This document shows positions 20,473 to 31,802 of a stretch of 64,000 bases of DNA, one piece after another. This DNA is from Gonapodya prolifera JEL478 (lineage: Eukaryota; Monoblepharomycota; Monoblepharidomycetes; Monoblepharidales; Gonapodyaceae), in contig KQ965766.1 of the NCBI GenBank assembly GCA_001574975.1, positions 307,082 through 371,081 on the forward strand. Direction: 5' to 3'. The first letter of the stretch is position 1, and every line of letters begins with the position of its first letter. A program made the position numbers and the translations under genes. The notes beneath the pieces were generated by a model. That model searched no databases and was not told the origin of the DNA. It saw only the letters and a list, made by a program, of their open reading frames with translations.

Positions 20473-23400
20473 ATGCTGGGTCGCAAACACTCCAACTCGA
20501 CCGTCTCGATGGGCTCGGACAGCGATTCCGCGACCCTGGCTTCCAAAACCCGTTCTATCTCCTCGTCCCAATCGACATCGTCACCCCGAAAGCGACGCTT
20601 CTCCATATCGTCCATAACATCCATGAAGTCCATCTCGTCCAAGATCAACTTCAAAAACGGCCTCATCAAGGGCGTGCAGCCCAATTCGTTCGCCATTGAG
20701 TTCGACCCTGACGATCCGTGGACTCCTCGCTTGTCCAGTCCGGGGGTCGTGGCCAACATCAAGGTATGCTATGGTAAAGTTTCCTTTTGCCTCCACGAAA
20801 TCAAATTCACTTCTTCCCGCTCGCTCCTTCCTCGCGGACCCACCTTTACCTGACGTACACACCTACCTGAACCGCGTGCCAGCTCCCCCTCCCCGTGGGC
20901 GCCGCGCTCAACATAAAATCCGTTTCCATGAACATTGAACTTCTTTCCGGCGACCAAGTGGTCGCTCACCTCGAGACGGAGACCTGCCCGACGACGAACG
21001 GGTGGAAGGGCACGCAGGGGACTCTGACGATGGACTTGGACGCCGCCCCGATGATCATTCACGAGGTGAGGATCGGAGCTTGGTGGAGTTAGTGGCTGTG
21101 CGGGTTTGATTTACGTTGTTGTTAATAATATTCACAGGATCAACGATTGGCCTTTGGAGCGCTCATGAAAACCATTGTCTTCGGCAAGGGCGAAGTCGGA
21201 GTCTCTATTTCAGTGACAGCTGCCGTCACCGCGAACGTCATCCTCGGTATGTCATAATCAATCCACTGTATCAACGAATCCCCTGGATCAACCAACCCCA
21301 ATCACTACCTCTTCCACTGTCCAGGCGACGTCACCATCTCCAAAGTCCCCTTCTCCAGCTCCATCCCGCTTCAGGGCATGCACGGTCTCACCTACTCTCC
21401 AGCCCGGATCCAAGTCCTGGACATTGTCGAGCTGACGGATTGGTTCTTGGACATGAAAGTGACCGCCAAGGTACGAACTGATCTACCGATTATTGCTATT
21501 TTATTTGGATGATGATGTTGGATTTATGCGTTGCGTTTGTCGTGGTACTTGGCCCTGGGCAGATCTACAACCCCTCAAACGTCAAACTGGCACTGAATGC
21601 TGACATTCGCCACCAGCTCGTGTTCGCGGACGAGGTGATCGGTCACTGCACGTTCCCGAACTTGGCGCTGGACATCGGGGAGAACAGCGTGATTCTAATG
21701 CTGTGAGTGGTGCACGGTATCGCAACCTCTGAAACTCACCAAACCAACCAACCCGCTCCTCCACCAAAGCCGCTACATGCCCCTCTCCGACACCGGCAAA
21801 GCCGCCGGCTCCACTTTCCTCACCTCCTTCTTCAACGCCGAGCGGTCCAAGCTCGTCATCCAAGGCTCATCCAAGACCGCCACGCCCATCACGCCCATCA
21901 TCCCCGCCATATCGTCCTTCTGCCTCCCGCTCTCCATGCCCGGGATGAGCTTCAAAGCGGGGTTCGTGAAAGGATTGACGACCAGGGAGTTTGCGATCGC
22001 GTTCGATGGGGTGGATCCTTGGGTGCCGAAGTTGTCGGTGTTGGGTGTGGAGGCGAAGCTGCAGGTGAGGGTTCGACCTGGCGGGTTGTGGGTTTGGAAA
22101 CATGAACTCATCGCTCGTTGACCGACTTTAACTCTTCAAGCTACCCTTCCCAATGCCCATCTCCCTCACGCACGTCCAAATCACAATGAACTTCCTCTCC
22201 GGTTCGAGCGTCATTGCGATCGTCGAGACCGATGATATTCCCGTCACGAGCTACTTCACTCGAAAAGACGGTGCCATGACATTCGATGTGGTACTGGCAC
22301 CGGCGTATGTCAAGAAGGTGAGTTGAATCAGTTGGGGAACTGGTGTGACGGATCAGAGGAGTGACGGTACGATGCCCAGTCCCATCAATCGACGTTCTCC
22401 AATCTGCTGAAGTCCATCTACGAGAGCAGTGGATTTGTGGATATCCCGGTCGCCATGGAAATCAACGCTACCACTGCACTTCTGGGAGGTGAGAATGGTT
22501 TTGAAACTTCCCTCGAAAGCGTAAAATACAACTCCTTTGCAGGCGAAGTTCTACTGAAGAAGATCCCATACCGAACATCTTTCTCCGTGCAGGGAATGCA
22601 GGGACTGGCGGCAAAGTTGCTGACGGTGGATTCATTGCAGATTGTGGGAGGAACGCGACAGCACGTGGATGCGGCATTGAAGCTTCAGGTGAGTCATCTC
22701 TGTGCCAAATTGGTTTCTTGAGCGAACTCAACCTTGGTGAATGCCTACCAGATCGCCAACTTGAGCAATGTCAACGTCATTCTCAACTCTGAAGTTACCC
22801 TTTTCCTCGAATATCTCGATACGACCCTCGGCACCGTCACTCTATCTCGGTGCCAGCTGAAATCTGGAGACAATCAAGTCTCCGCGACTGCGTAAGCACA
22901 CATATCCCGTGACCTGTTTTCCAACGCGTCGCTCACTTGCGCAGCTCCCTTCTCAGCAAATTCATGCCCCTTTCCTCGGTGGCCGCCGAAACTGGCACGC
23001 AGCTACTGACTCGATTCTTTGGTGGGACAGACACCCAAGTCATTGTAAGAGGTGATCCCGACGCCACAGGACTTGGACCGTTATTCGGAGTGCTTTCCGC
23101 TATGCGGCACGAGGTGACGGTTCCTGCGGCGAAGAGTCCGCTTATTCGAGGCATTCGATTCGGGATTGGAGCGTCGATGGTGTTTGAGAATGTGATCAGA
23201 GCAAGTGAGTTGGTGAGGGTAATAATGAGGGCTTCAATGGTGTTTCACAAGTCTTCTCGACCTAGATTTCGACTTGTCAAACCCCACATCGGCACCACTT
23301 TCTGTCACGCACGTTACTGCGACAATATTCTACGAAAGCGACATGTTGGGAAGCATTGTGAGTCCGATTCCAGATGTTGGTGATGTTTCCGAGTCGAACG

Positions 23401-23707
23401 CTCTCGACGTCCGGCAGGAGGAAGAGTTCGAAATTGTAATACCTCCTGGAGAGGTTGTGAAGTCGCCAACTGTGAAAGTGAAAATGTGAGTACTATATGG
23501 CTGGTCAATTCATATCGTACTTTGACGCCATGACATTCTGGTTCCAGGGAGGTTTCACTGCCGGATATTCGGGCTTTCTTTGCTGCGGCAGGTGGAACCC
23601 TCGAAGTGCATATTCGCGCCAGTCGTCTGGGCCTCAAAATCGGCGAGTTCCCTGCTGAGATCATGTACTCGCACGACGAAATACCGGCGCATCTGGCGCT
23701 GATTTGA
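20473..23707 (+). CDS. DUF3712 / LEA-like fungal repeat protein
   Basis: About thirteen exons with short introns. The ATG at 20473 opens MLGRKHSNSTVSMGSDSD and a Ser-rich basic start, then units of the DUF3712 type: FKNGLIKGVQPNSFAIEF, LNIKSVSMNIELLSGDQVVA, a TLTMDLDAAP strand, VTAAVTANVILG, VPFSSSIPLQGMHGL, IYNPSNVKLALNADI and MPLSDTGKAAGSTFLTSFF. The same order recurs in a second set starting SMPGMSFKAGFVKGLTTREF, so two full repeats are present. The C-terminal strand set ends PAEIMYSHDEIPAHLALI. This fungal family often has a membrane helix near the N-terminus; none is visible here unless an upstream exon was missed. Function unknown; the beta-rich LEA_2-like fold suggests a lipid- or membrane-surface role (inference). 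Confidence 0.8.
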
Positions 23708-23997
23708 TAGAAAAGGGGTTTCGTCGTTGCGCTTTGGTGTTGAACCACGTTTTGCTCTGCGTTACTCGTGTACTTCTAGTTTCATTTGTTGCATGTATCT
23801 ATAGCCTTGGCAAAGATATTATACATTGTTGTTTCAGTGTCTCGTTACATGCGCTGCGGACGCACGTGCTCCTTGACTGTTTGTGATCATCACCTTGCCC
23901 ACTTCTCCCGGGAAAGTTTGGACTCGCTGTGACCGCATCGTGCGTATCGATTTGGAACTGGGACTTGGAACGTTCCTTGGCAATCAACGAAGCAAAC

Positions 23998-25392
23998 ATG
24001 AATACATCTCGCACGCGACCATCGTCTTCTGGATCGAACAAACGCCCGTCAAGTGTCAATGTGGGATCCAAGGCTAAGGGGAAGCCTTCATCTGCGAAGA
24101 AAGGGGGCGTGAAGGACGAGAACGAGGTGAGCTCTACCAATTTGGTGTGATGAAAGCCGTGGAACCAACTGCTTCACCTCTCCAGGAGCAACACGCACCT
24201 CCAAATCTTGACGGAACCGGCTTTCTCACCTGGACTTTCCTCCGCGAGGATGACTTCGAGGATCTTCAAACGCTGGAAGTCGAGCAGTTGGCAGACACTT
24301 TGGCAAGCCTTGCTGGATGCGGACAAGTAAGAAAACAGAGGGAAATATGATCATTTGTTTTATGAATGTGACAAATGTTGCATCTGTAGTGGAAGGAAGA
24401 CCCTCGTTCCAACGCGACTGTCGGAATCCTCCTGAGTGCGTTTCTCTGGGCTGGAGAGAATGGTTTCAATCCAGCTCAGACCTCGACCCTATGCTCGCTA
24501 ATCAAGTTCCTTCTGGAGGCTGCCGTCATGAAAGGCTTATCTCTGGATGAGACACTGGCTGCTGCTCGCCGACTGCTCATCTGTCACTCTGGCGCGGGAC
24601 CTGTTGTCATCGAAAAACAATCGCCCGTTGCAAGACCAGTCTCTCCTGTGGGAAAGGCCGAAAAGACTTCTGCAACATCCGCATCTCCTCCGTTGCCAAA
24701 CGTTGCCGGCCCGGAATGGAGCGTCTTTGGCGACAATGAATTGAGGCTCATCATCGAATACCTCATGTCAGGTCTTTTTCAGCACTATCGATTATACCAG
24801 GCAGTATACACGACTGATCAAGAACAAGCTACCGAATGTTTACAAGTTTCAACAACACCTCTCCCGAAAATACCCCCTCTGTGTCAGGCAGTAACGATGC
24901 AAGTATGGGAAGACGAGCAGAACCGTATCAAGAACGAGGAAAGGGTGCGTATCGATGAATTTGTGGGGTTTCAACAACTTCCAAAGCTCTTAAATGAAAC
25001 ACTGTCGAGTACAGAAGCTGGTGGAAGCGGAAGAGCGCAAACGGATACGACTGTCGATGATGCGTGAGCTCGGCATGAATCCCTTCCATGCACCGTATCC
25101 GGTGGAGAAACCTTCCATATTTTACTTCAGCTCCTGATCCCCTCAAGGAACTTGGTCCAGACGAGGTCAAGAGTATCATCAACGAAACAATTCAAGAGCT
25201 GCTTTCGAATGTTGCGCAAGAATTCGAGCGAGGATTGGATGTATGTGTGGACCTGTTGAGGCACGTGATTCGTTCGCAAGAAACTGACTGAAAGGTGATA
25301 TTCCACAGATACAAACTCAAAAATTTACTTTAAAGTTACAAACAATGGCAGCTGATGCAATACTGCGAACTAGGGATCAAGGTAGTAGATAA
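23998..25392 (+). CDS. CFAP119: Flagellar central-apparatus C1a-32 / CFAP119 homologue
   Basis: Five or more exons: 23998-24126, 24186-24326, 24390-24944, 25015 to about 25,240, and 25309-25392. After a basic Ser-rich start comes a CLAMP-type domain: LTWTFLREDDFEDLQTLEVE, WKEDPRSNATVGILLSAFLW, LSLDETLAAARRLLICHSG, and ELRLIIEYLMSGLFQHYRLY followed by QAVYT. In human CFAP119 (CCDC189) and Chlamydomonas C1a-32 the same blocks occur; the protein belongs to the C1a projection of the ciliary central pair. A basic helix (LVEAEERKRIRLSMMREL) and IQTQKFTLKLQTMAADAI close it. A one-base phase conflict near 25,110 (between PYPVEKPS and APDPLKELG) is unresolved. It supports a flagellated host. Confidence 0.75.
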
Positions 25393-25478
25393 TTCACATC
25401 ATAAATGGAAACAATAAATACAATGAAGCGGGTTGTTTCCAAAGTCCGTTCTCAACGTTCATAGCCATTGGGTGCCTT

Positions 25479-28400
25479 TTACTCCGTGTCGGTTTCCCAG
25501 ATTCTCAATATTCCATCGGTACTGGCAACAACGATGTGTGCGTCGTCGAAAGCGACACCAGTGACCGCTTTTGGAGTGGGAGGCGTTTCCTGAGACTGCT
25601 CGTCGAAAGACTCAAACTCATCAGAATTTCGACCAAGTGCGTCATTCGTCATCGCAGTCGATCCAAAACCCAAGACACTCGGAGATTTAACAGGAATTAG
25701 CGCGAGTGAAGAAATAACTGTGCCCAACTTATGGTTCCAAATTTTAACAGTCCCTGTCAAGACGTTCCAAATAACCGAAAATCAAAGATCCATTATCAAT
25801 GATTGTCCTTTGTCAAACACCTACCATCGCTGCCACCAGCCATGAACCTCCATTCGTCGGCCGAAACACATAACGCCCAAGTGCTCATAGAAGTTACAGG
25901 CCGGCGCTTCCGAGATTGCTGCGGGGACGTGGTCCTCGTGGTGGACAAATTGATCGTATCTGACCCTGGAACCGCCACCTTAGGGCTATCAGGTTCGGCA
26001 GGGGTCGTTTCTGAATGCCTACTTGATTCCACTTGTTCGTCGACGTCGTCCACTCGAACACGCACCATCTTCACGGGCCTTTTCAAGAATGTTGCATTGT
26101 CTTCATCATCGCTATCCTCTTCCCCGTCCCGTTTCTTCGTCAGTCTCTTTCCTTCGAACAAATCCCAAACTCCGGCTGGCTTCATTCCACCTTCGAGTTG
26201 GAGCCATTTCCTGAGCGTTTCAAAGACAGCGCTCTGGGGAAATCCTGGAGCGCTAATCTTGGGGGGGATTGGAGCGACATTGTACAGGTAGATGTTTCCA
26301 GAGAGGGTCGCAATAACCAGCCGGGTCGGGGATAATCGTATAGATGATATCGGGGAGTGGAATGGGGGCGAGGCGTCTGATGAAGAATTGGTAGGAGACG
26401 AGCTTGGTATTCCGGGAATCGTGGGTTCAAATGTGTGAAGAAGGTTACCGCTGTTTGATGCATTTACCAATATTTCACTGAGTGATCGCACCGAACAAAG
26501 TCTGACATACCTCGAAAGCTGCCAAACTCTTACAACTCCATCGCCGCTACCACTCACAAGCAGCACATGGGTGAAGTCGATGCACTTGACACCTGCTGTG
26601 TGCCCATGCAGTGTTCGAAGACATGTGGGAGAGCCCACGTTCACCGAAGCCGCTCCAGCTGTTGGCGGAGAAGGAGATTTTTTGGAGGAAAGAGTGGTGC
26701 TGGAACTGGGAGGTGGGGGGAACTGCCAAATTTTGATTGTCTGATGACCATAATGGGTATAAACACTTGATGAGGCATGGCAGGCAATAAGAGTCAAAGG
26801 AGTTCGTAACTCACCTTGTCCGCTCCACCTGTCACAAGAATCGTCCCTGTATACTTTAAGCAATTGACAGCTCCTCCATGTGCCTTCACCGAGAACACTT
26901 CTTCGCCACTCAATACGCTCCACACTTTGAGTAGACCATCGCCACCTCCGCTGACTACCTTTTTATCGTCTTGCTGACAACAGAAAACGGCCTCTTCGTG
27001 ACCCTTAAACTCCTTTCCAAGTTTCCCAGACGAAACGTCCCAGCTGCGAATTATCGCATCGACTCCCGCCGTGAGAATGGTGCGCCCATCAAAATGCAGG
27101 GACAATATCGAAAGCTTTGACGCACGGACCGCTCGACGCTTGAAACGACCTCGGATCCAATTCGAGATGTGCAGAAACCGCTTTGCGTTTAACATCACTG
27201 GAACGCTGTGTACGTGCATCCAGTTGAGAGCGAAACCACTCATGCAACTATTGCTTATCGAAATACCTTGGCACGTGATACAGTTCCGCCATGGCTTGAA
27301 GCCCTATCGCTGCATACAGAGCTCGCCAGAGTTCGTTGTCCTTCACGATCTCGCAATGCTTGCGAGACGCTGAAGAGACAGTGCAAAGATCGCGGGGATG
27401 TACATAGGTGAGAATTTTGTGTGATAATTGTATGGGCAGGCTTCCGAGGAAGTCCCTATGAAGCTTGGGTAATTGGTCCGTGATGAACACGAAGTCCAAA
27501 GGATCACACTGACGGAGCACCAGAGTAAGGGCACGTCGACGAGCATTGATGGACATGTGTGGAAAACGTTGACAGAATCGATAAGAGAGTGAGAAGTCCT
27601 GGTCGTCTTGAGAGAGCTGCGGAACAATGGTGGATGACGTTGGGGAGGCAGGGGTGGAGTTTGTGGGAGATGATGAGAGATGACCACCGCCAGACCGTTG
27701 TCGGAGAGATGAGTTGGACGATTCCGACGGGCGATTAGCAGTTGAGGTCGCACCCTGGTGACCTGCTCGCATCGATGCAGGCGACTTGGACCATGTGGGT
27801 ACGTTTGAGTCCTTTCCCTTCGCAGCCGCTTTATCCCGTGTAAGTGCGACAAGGCTCGGTCTGCGATTCATTTCGGATGGCATTGAAACAGATTTAGGCG
27901 ATGCTGCCCGAACTTTGAGCGCTTGCTTGGGCGGTTGCGCAGTTCCAGTGTTAGAGCCAGCATTCTTTTGTTGTGTGCCTGATGACGAAGGTGAAGTGGT
28001 ACTATTCGACGAATCACTTTGAGGGAGTGCAAAGTTCACTCGAGAAGACCTCCGTCCAGTCGGGTATGCCGGTGACTTGGCCGGGTTAGCGCTTCCTCCA
28101 GCGACCAGGCTAACTGGTGCAAATTTACGCAGAGCCCCTGGAGAACTCTCAGCGAATCCATTTCCACCAGCGCCAGATCCTCCCGACAAGTCCCGTTCCA
28201 CATGCGAGACTGCACTGCTTGAAACGGCTGCTCCAGTTGCCATAAGGCTGACAGTGGTACCAGTCGTTGTATCTGGGGGTGAGACGGTGAGACTGACGGC
28301 AGATGTGATTTGATTCGTTCGACTGATGCTTGCTGCGTCGGTTTGGAGAGCGACTGGCTCCACCATTGCGACGGTTTCCTTGGCCCGTTCCAAACTAGAT

Positions 28401-28588
28401 TCCACAAGCGATGGCAGTGGTGGATGTGTCTGCTTGAGATCTCCGCTGGATCCCCTAGTCGGCTGATCGTTCCCATTAAGTCGGGTCTCCGGAGGGAACT
28501 CCTCCGCAAGAGACGCGAGTCGCGCGCTCGGTGGTCCCGATGGTGTCGCTCGCAGTGAAGAGCGGCGAGGTCGATCGAGTCCGTTCAT
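25479..28588 (-). CDS. F-box / WD40 repeat protein (Cdc4/FBXW7-like layout)
   Basis: The long first exon (28,588 to about 27,267) encodes a disordered Ser/Pro/Thr-rich region and, near its end, an F-box: LPKLHRDFLGSLPIQLSHKI, LTYVHPRDLCTVSSASR, DNELWRALY. WD40 exons follow: GRTILTAGVDAIIRSWDVSS, KGHEEAVFCCQQDDKKVVSG, KVWSVLSGEEVFSVKAHGG, TLHGHTAGVKCIDFTHVLL, VTGVAFDDAHIVVASTDGIL. Such proteins are substrate receptors of SCF ubiquitin ligases. The repeats are irregular, with disordered inserts of about 100 residues near 26,000-26,500. The splice junction at about 27,260 needs an intron of about 40 bp or less. The C-terminus IWETDTE lies at 25,479. Orthology to Cdc4 itself is not proved. Confidence 0.75.
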
Positions 28589-28858
28589 TGATTCACCGTG
28601 TTTCTCGAGTAATGAAGGTAGGCGTGTTCAGTGACCACGAATTCCACCAAACTTCATAACACGACTCTCTGAGCACACACTCTATTCCTTTAGAGCTCTA
28701 AAACGTTAGATATCCGTTCGACGCTGTTGTGATGCGAGAAATTCGAAATGAAACTCATATTGACATAGTATCGAGAGAAGTTCAACGAGAGATACGTTGT
28801 AATATAACCTCGCAACCGGCTCCTTTCAAAAACAGTCATAGACGGCTGATCGAAATCC

Positions 28859-29611
28859 CTAATCCTGGTATGGGGAACTCCTGGTGCTCTTTGCCCTCTT
28901 TTGTGACGTGCTTGTGGCCACGCTTCCGGAGGGGGAAACCTGTCGCTTCCGTGACCGGTTCTGCGCCCTTCCTCGAGTACCTGATCTTGCAACAGAGTCA
29001 ACTTCTTCGCCCGACTCTTCAGCATCCTCTTCCATTTGACTTTCCTCTTCCCCGGAGCCTGCAATATCTCCTACTTCACTTCCCTCTCCAGCTTCACGCT
29101 CTTCAAGTTCGCATTCAACAGACGTGATGCCTTGACGGACACTGGTAAAGTCTCCGAAAAGGGGACCTTCCTCGTTCGATTCACCTTCCGATATGGCATC
29201 GTCCTCGACATCGGCTTTCCTGGTCGAATGCAAACCGGAGAGTTGACTTGAGCGGATGAAATTATCTTCCATCTCCTCCTTTTCATCCTCAGCTTCCCTT
29301 TCTTCAACGTCCAATTGGTCCGCTGAGAGATGAACATATTGATCAATTAAAGCTTCGATAGTGGGATAGAGCTCCTCTGCTCGCAGTGAGACTGCACGCG
29401 AAAGCATGGCAGGACGTTTCTTGGCAATCGTGTCCATACTCTTGAACGCAGCCGAGCTTTGCTTTGCTTTGGTGATCGTGTTTGCCATTGCAGCAAGATC
29501 TCCTGGGTTTGCTCTCATTTGGGTCAATTTCTCAGCCGAGAAAAGGTGGAAGGCATCCACTGATGGTCGAAGCTGTTTGAGTGCGGCAACTCCTTTCCCA
29601 CCGGGTAGCAT
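28859..29611 (-). CDS. Acidic, probably nuclear protein, unrecognised
   Basis: The 250-residue frame begins at MLPGGKGVAALKQLRPSVDA; codons upstream to about 29,800 remain partly open, so an earlier exon is likely. Residues about 20-90 look folded (FHLFSAEKLTQMRANP, AMANTITKAKQSSAAFKSMD, RAEELYPTIEALIDQYVHL). The second half is acidic (EEREAEDEKEEMEDN, EGSEVGDIAGSGEEESQMEE) and ends in a basic tract (RGRAQNRSRKRQVSPSG, SQKRAKSTRSS) that resembles a nuclear localisation signal. I do not recognise the family. Its minus-strand neighbour upstream is the Hsp70-like remnant. Confidence 0.55.
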   Translation of the reverse strand: MLPGGKGVAALKQLRPSVDAFHLFSAEKLTQMRANPGDLAAMANTITKAKQSSAAFKSMDTIAKKRPAMLSRAVSLRAEELYPTIEALIDQYVHLSADQLDVEEREAEDEKEEMEDNFIRSSQLSGLHSTRKADVEDDAISEGESNEEGPLFGDFTSVRQGITSVECELEEREAGEGSEVGDIAGSGEEESQMEEDAEESGEEVDSVARSGTRGRAQNRSRKRQVSPSGSVATSTSQKRAKSTRSSPYQD

Positions 29612-29819
29612 TTTGGCAGCGCCTGCAAAGGAGCACCTTCGTACATCATACCGGAGGAAAAGAATTAGAGGAGAGCCGATTTTCAGATTTGGCTCTCCAA
29701 GTTCGATGTCAACTTTTCCAATAAGAGAGAGTTGCCAGGCGCAAGGGTCTCCAATCTGTCCGTCGTTCGTTTATCACCCCCCTCTTGCCAGAACTACTCG
29801 GATTATTGATTGATTGCGG

Positions 29820-30334
29820 TAGGCAATGAAGAGTTGGCATTGCCAGCTTGCACTATCCAGGTAAGGGGTGCCTTCTTTCATGATGATATCACTGCTAAAT
29901 ATTTAGGATGTCGTTGAGATCTTGTGAGTGCAGGCCAATATCCACAGGGGCAACATCCGAAACAACAGAGGTTGTCACTGCACCCCGATCATTGTATCAG
30001 CCGCATCGTGAGAAGTCGTGTCATGAAGGAACGCTCCCGCGACCAATGTCCGACCCAATAAGGCAAGCTCCATGGTCTACCAAAGTGGGGGAGCTAGAAC
30101 ACTGAGGAACACGGGTCCCTTCAATGACCCAACTACGTACCCCACGTAGTGTATGGGACGCTAAGGTACCCCCAACAGCAATAATGCAATGAATTTTGAA
30201 GCATAATGAGTCACAAACGATACTTTTTGCCCTTTCTGCTTGAACTTGCACGTTGGTTGACCATCATCCCGCCATCTTCATGAGGTGGATCCTCCTGAGT
30301 TGCTCTCAATCGTAGTATTCACTCGTTCAGTTGG
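29820..30334. other. Spacer between the acidic-protein gene and the Hsp70-like remnant
   Basis: Includes a minus-strand frame (30,021-30,251, ending GSDIGRGSVPS) that could be the decayed C-terminal part of the Hsp70-like gene, but the similarity is too weak to claim. A palindromic stretch TACGTACCCCACGTAGTGTA lies at 30,134-30,153. Nothing else seen. Confidence 0.25.
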
Positions 30335-31350
30335 TCAGAGCCGCGACAAACAGGACTCGAAGGAATTGATAGCTTCATGCTCACCGCCAGCGGGAAGGTT
30401 GAACTTGCAAGTTACTGAGCGTCCCTTTATATTCGAGATGTTTCGAAGGCTGTAATTTGACCTCTGGTCCACAGTGTGGGCAATGGCTTTAAAATTCAAC
30501 TGATCAGAATTTTCGATGTCCTCCAAAAGTGCCTTCCAGATCGCATTAATGCCATTTGTAGTTCCATGCCCTCCATCCAGATTAAGAAAGTTGGCTTGTG
30601 TGGGCATAGATTGAAGCAAGGTTTTTGTTGCTGCAGTATCATCCAAACATCCTCGAACTGAAGCTTGGGTTTCCATTACGATATTAATTTTGTTGAGCGG
30701 AAGGTCAAAGGCGAGCTGAATAAGTGCTTTTAAGCGTTCCCGGCGATATCGTGACCAGCTGATAGGGACTGAGCCTAACTTGACGTCGCCACTCTGTTCT
30801 AGATGTTCCGCAATTCTCTTGGCGATTGCGCAGAAATTGGAATACCGCGACAGTGAGCGGGATGATAAGCTCGGCAGTTTGTGAAAAGTACCCAAGAGAA
30901 TTGTGCTGCGTTCGACGGAGTTCGTATGTCCTGGTGAAGGTGTTAAATAAGCATATCGTGCCTTCCCTCATCTGATAAAATACTCACGGCTGTCAGATCA
31001 TCACAAATTCTTTGACAGCTGGATTGTCAAATCGTAGCCCCACAATTCTCTTGGCCATGGAGGTGACATCCCCGTCTGCAGCGTCTTTAGCAGAATATCC
31101 TGCCGCCCAAAGGTACTCCTCCGCGTCGGTCAGCGCCACGACAGAGGGAGCTAATCATGTGCGATTGTTAGACTGACGTGTCGACATCAGACATTATGTT
31201 GCAAGAACTCTGGAGATTCTCACAGGACTCCACGTTGTACGAGTTCTCAAGACTCAAAATCTGAAATCTCTCGTTTCCCTCCACCAGTCATGCGATGGCC
31301 GTCTTGGAGTGGCCTGGATCGATACCGAAATCGACCGCTCGGATGGTTTT
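30335..31350 (-). pseudogene. Hsp70-family ATPase-domain remnant
   Basis: On the minus strand the start of an Hsp70-like nucleotide-binding domain is readable: RAVDFGIDPGHSKTAIA, a TGA at 31288-31290, LVEGNERFQILSLENS, an intron of about 75 bp, APSVVALTDAEEYLWAAGYS, AKRIVGLRFDNPAVKEF, then after another intron LPSLSSRSLSRYSN, SGDVKLGSVPISWSRYRRER, INIVMETQASVRGCL and a weak phosphate-2 region NLDGGHGTTNG (GGG expected). The order matches Hsp70 NBD subdomains IA-IIA. The stop sits where many Hsp70s have Trp. Phosphate-binding glycines are altered and the substrate domain is not found. It is a remnant or a very divergent Hsp70-like gene. Confidence 0.55.
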
Positions 31351-31802
31351 GCCGCTTCCAGAAGGCTCCATCTGCGTCACGATCCCGAGCCTTTAAGAAG
31401 GCAGCGGGAAAATGGTCGACTGGTGAGATGGATTGCTTTCGGGTTTCAGTGGAGAAGTTCAAATCGCTTGCAACTGTCAGTGACCAAAGAACACAAAATA
31501 TTAGAACACAAAACTCGTGATATGAACACGAGCATTCAACTGCCACATGCAGGAAGAGTTGACTTCAAGTACCGACTATTGTATGGGCACTGCTGCGGTT
31601 GACTAACTGCTTTCATTCGTAGAAAATCAGAACAATCCTGGCCCAACGGTTCTTTTGGCACACTCATAGTGTTTTCTGAAACATATTTACATGATAATAT
31701 TCGATTAACACATCCAAAAGTCCTTATCTCGTCTAGTAGGGGTACTTCCGCTCTAAAAAACTAAATACAATATGGAACCAACGTCCGGGCGTGGCCCTCT
31801 TT

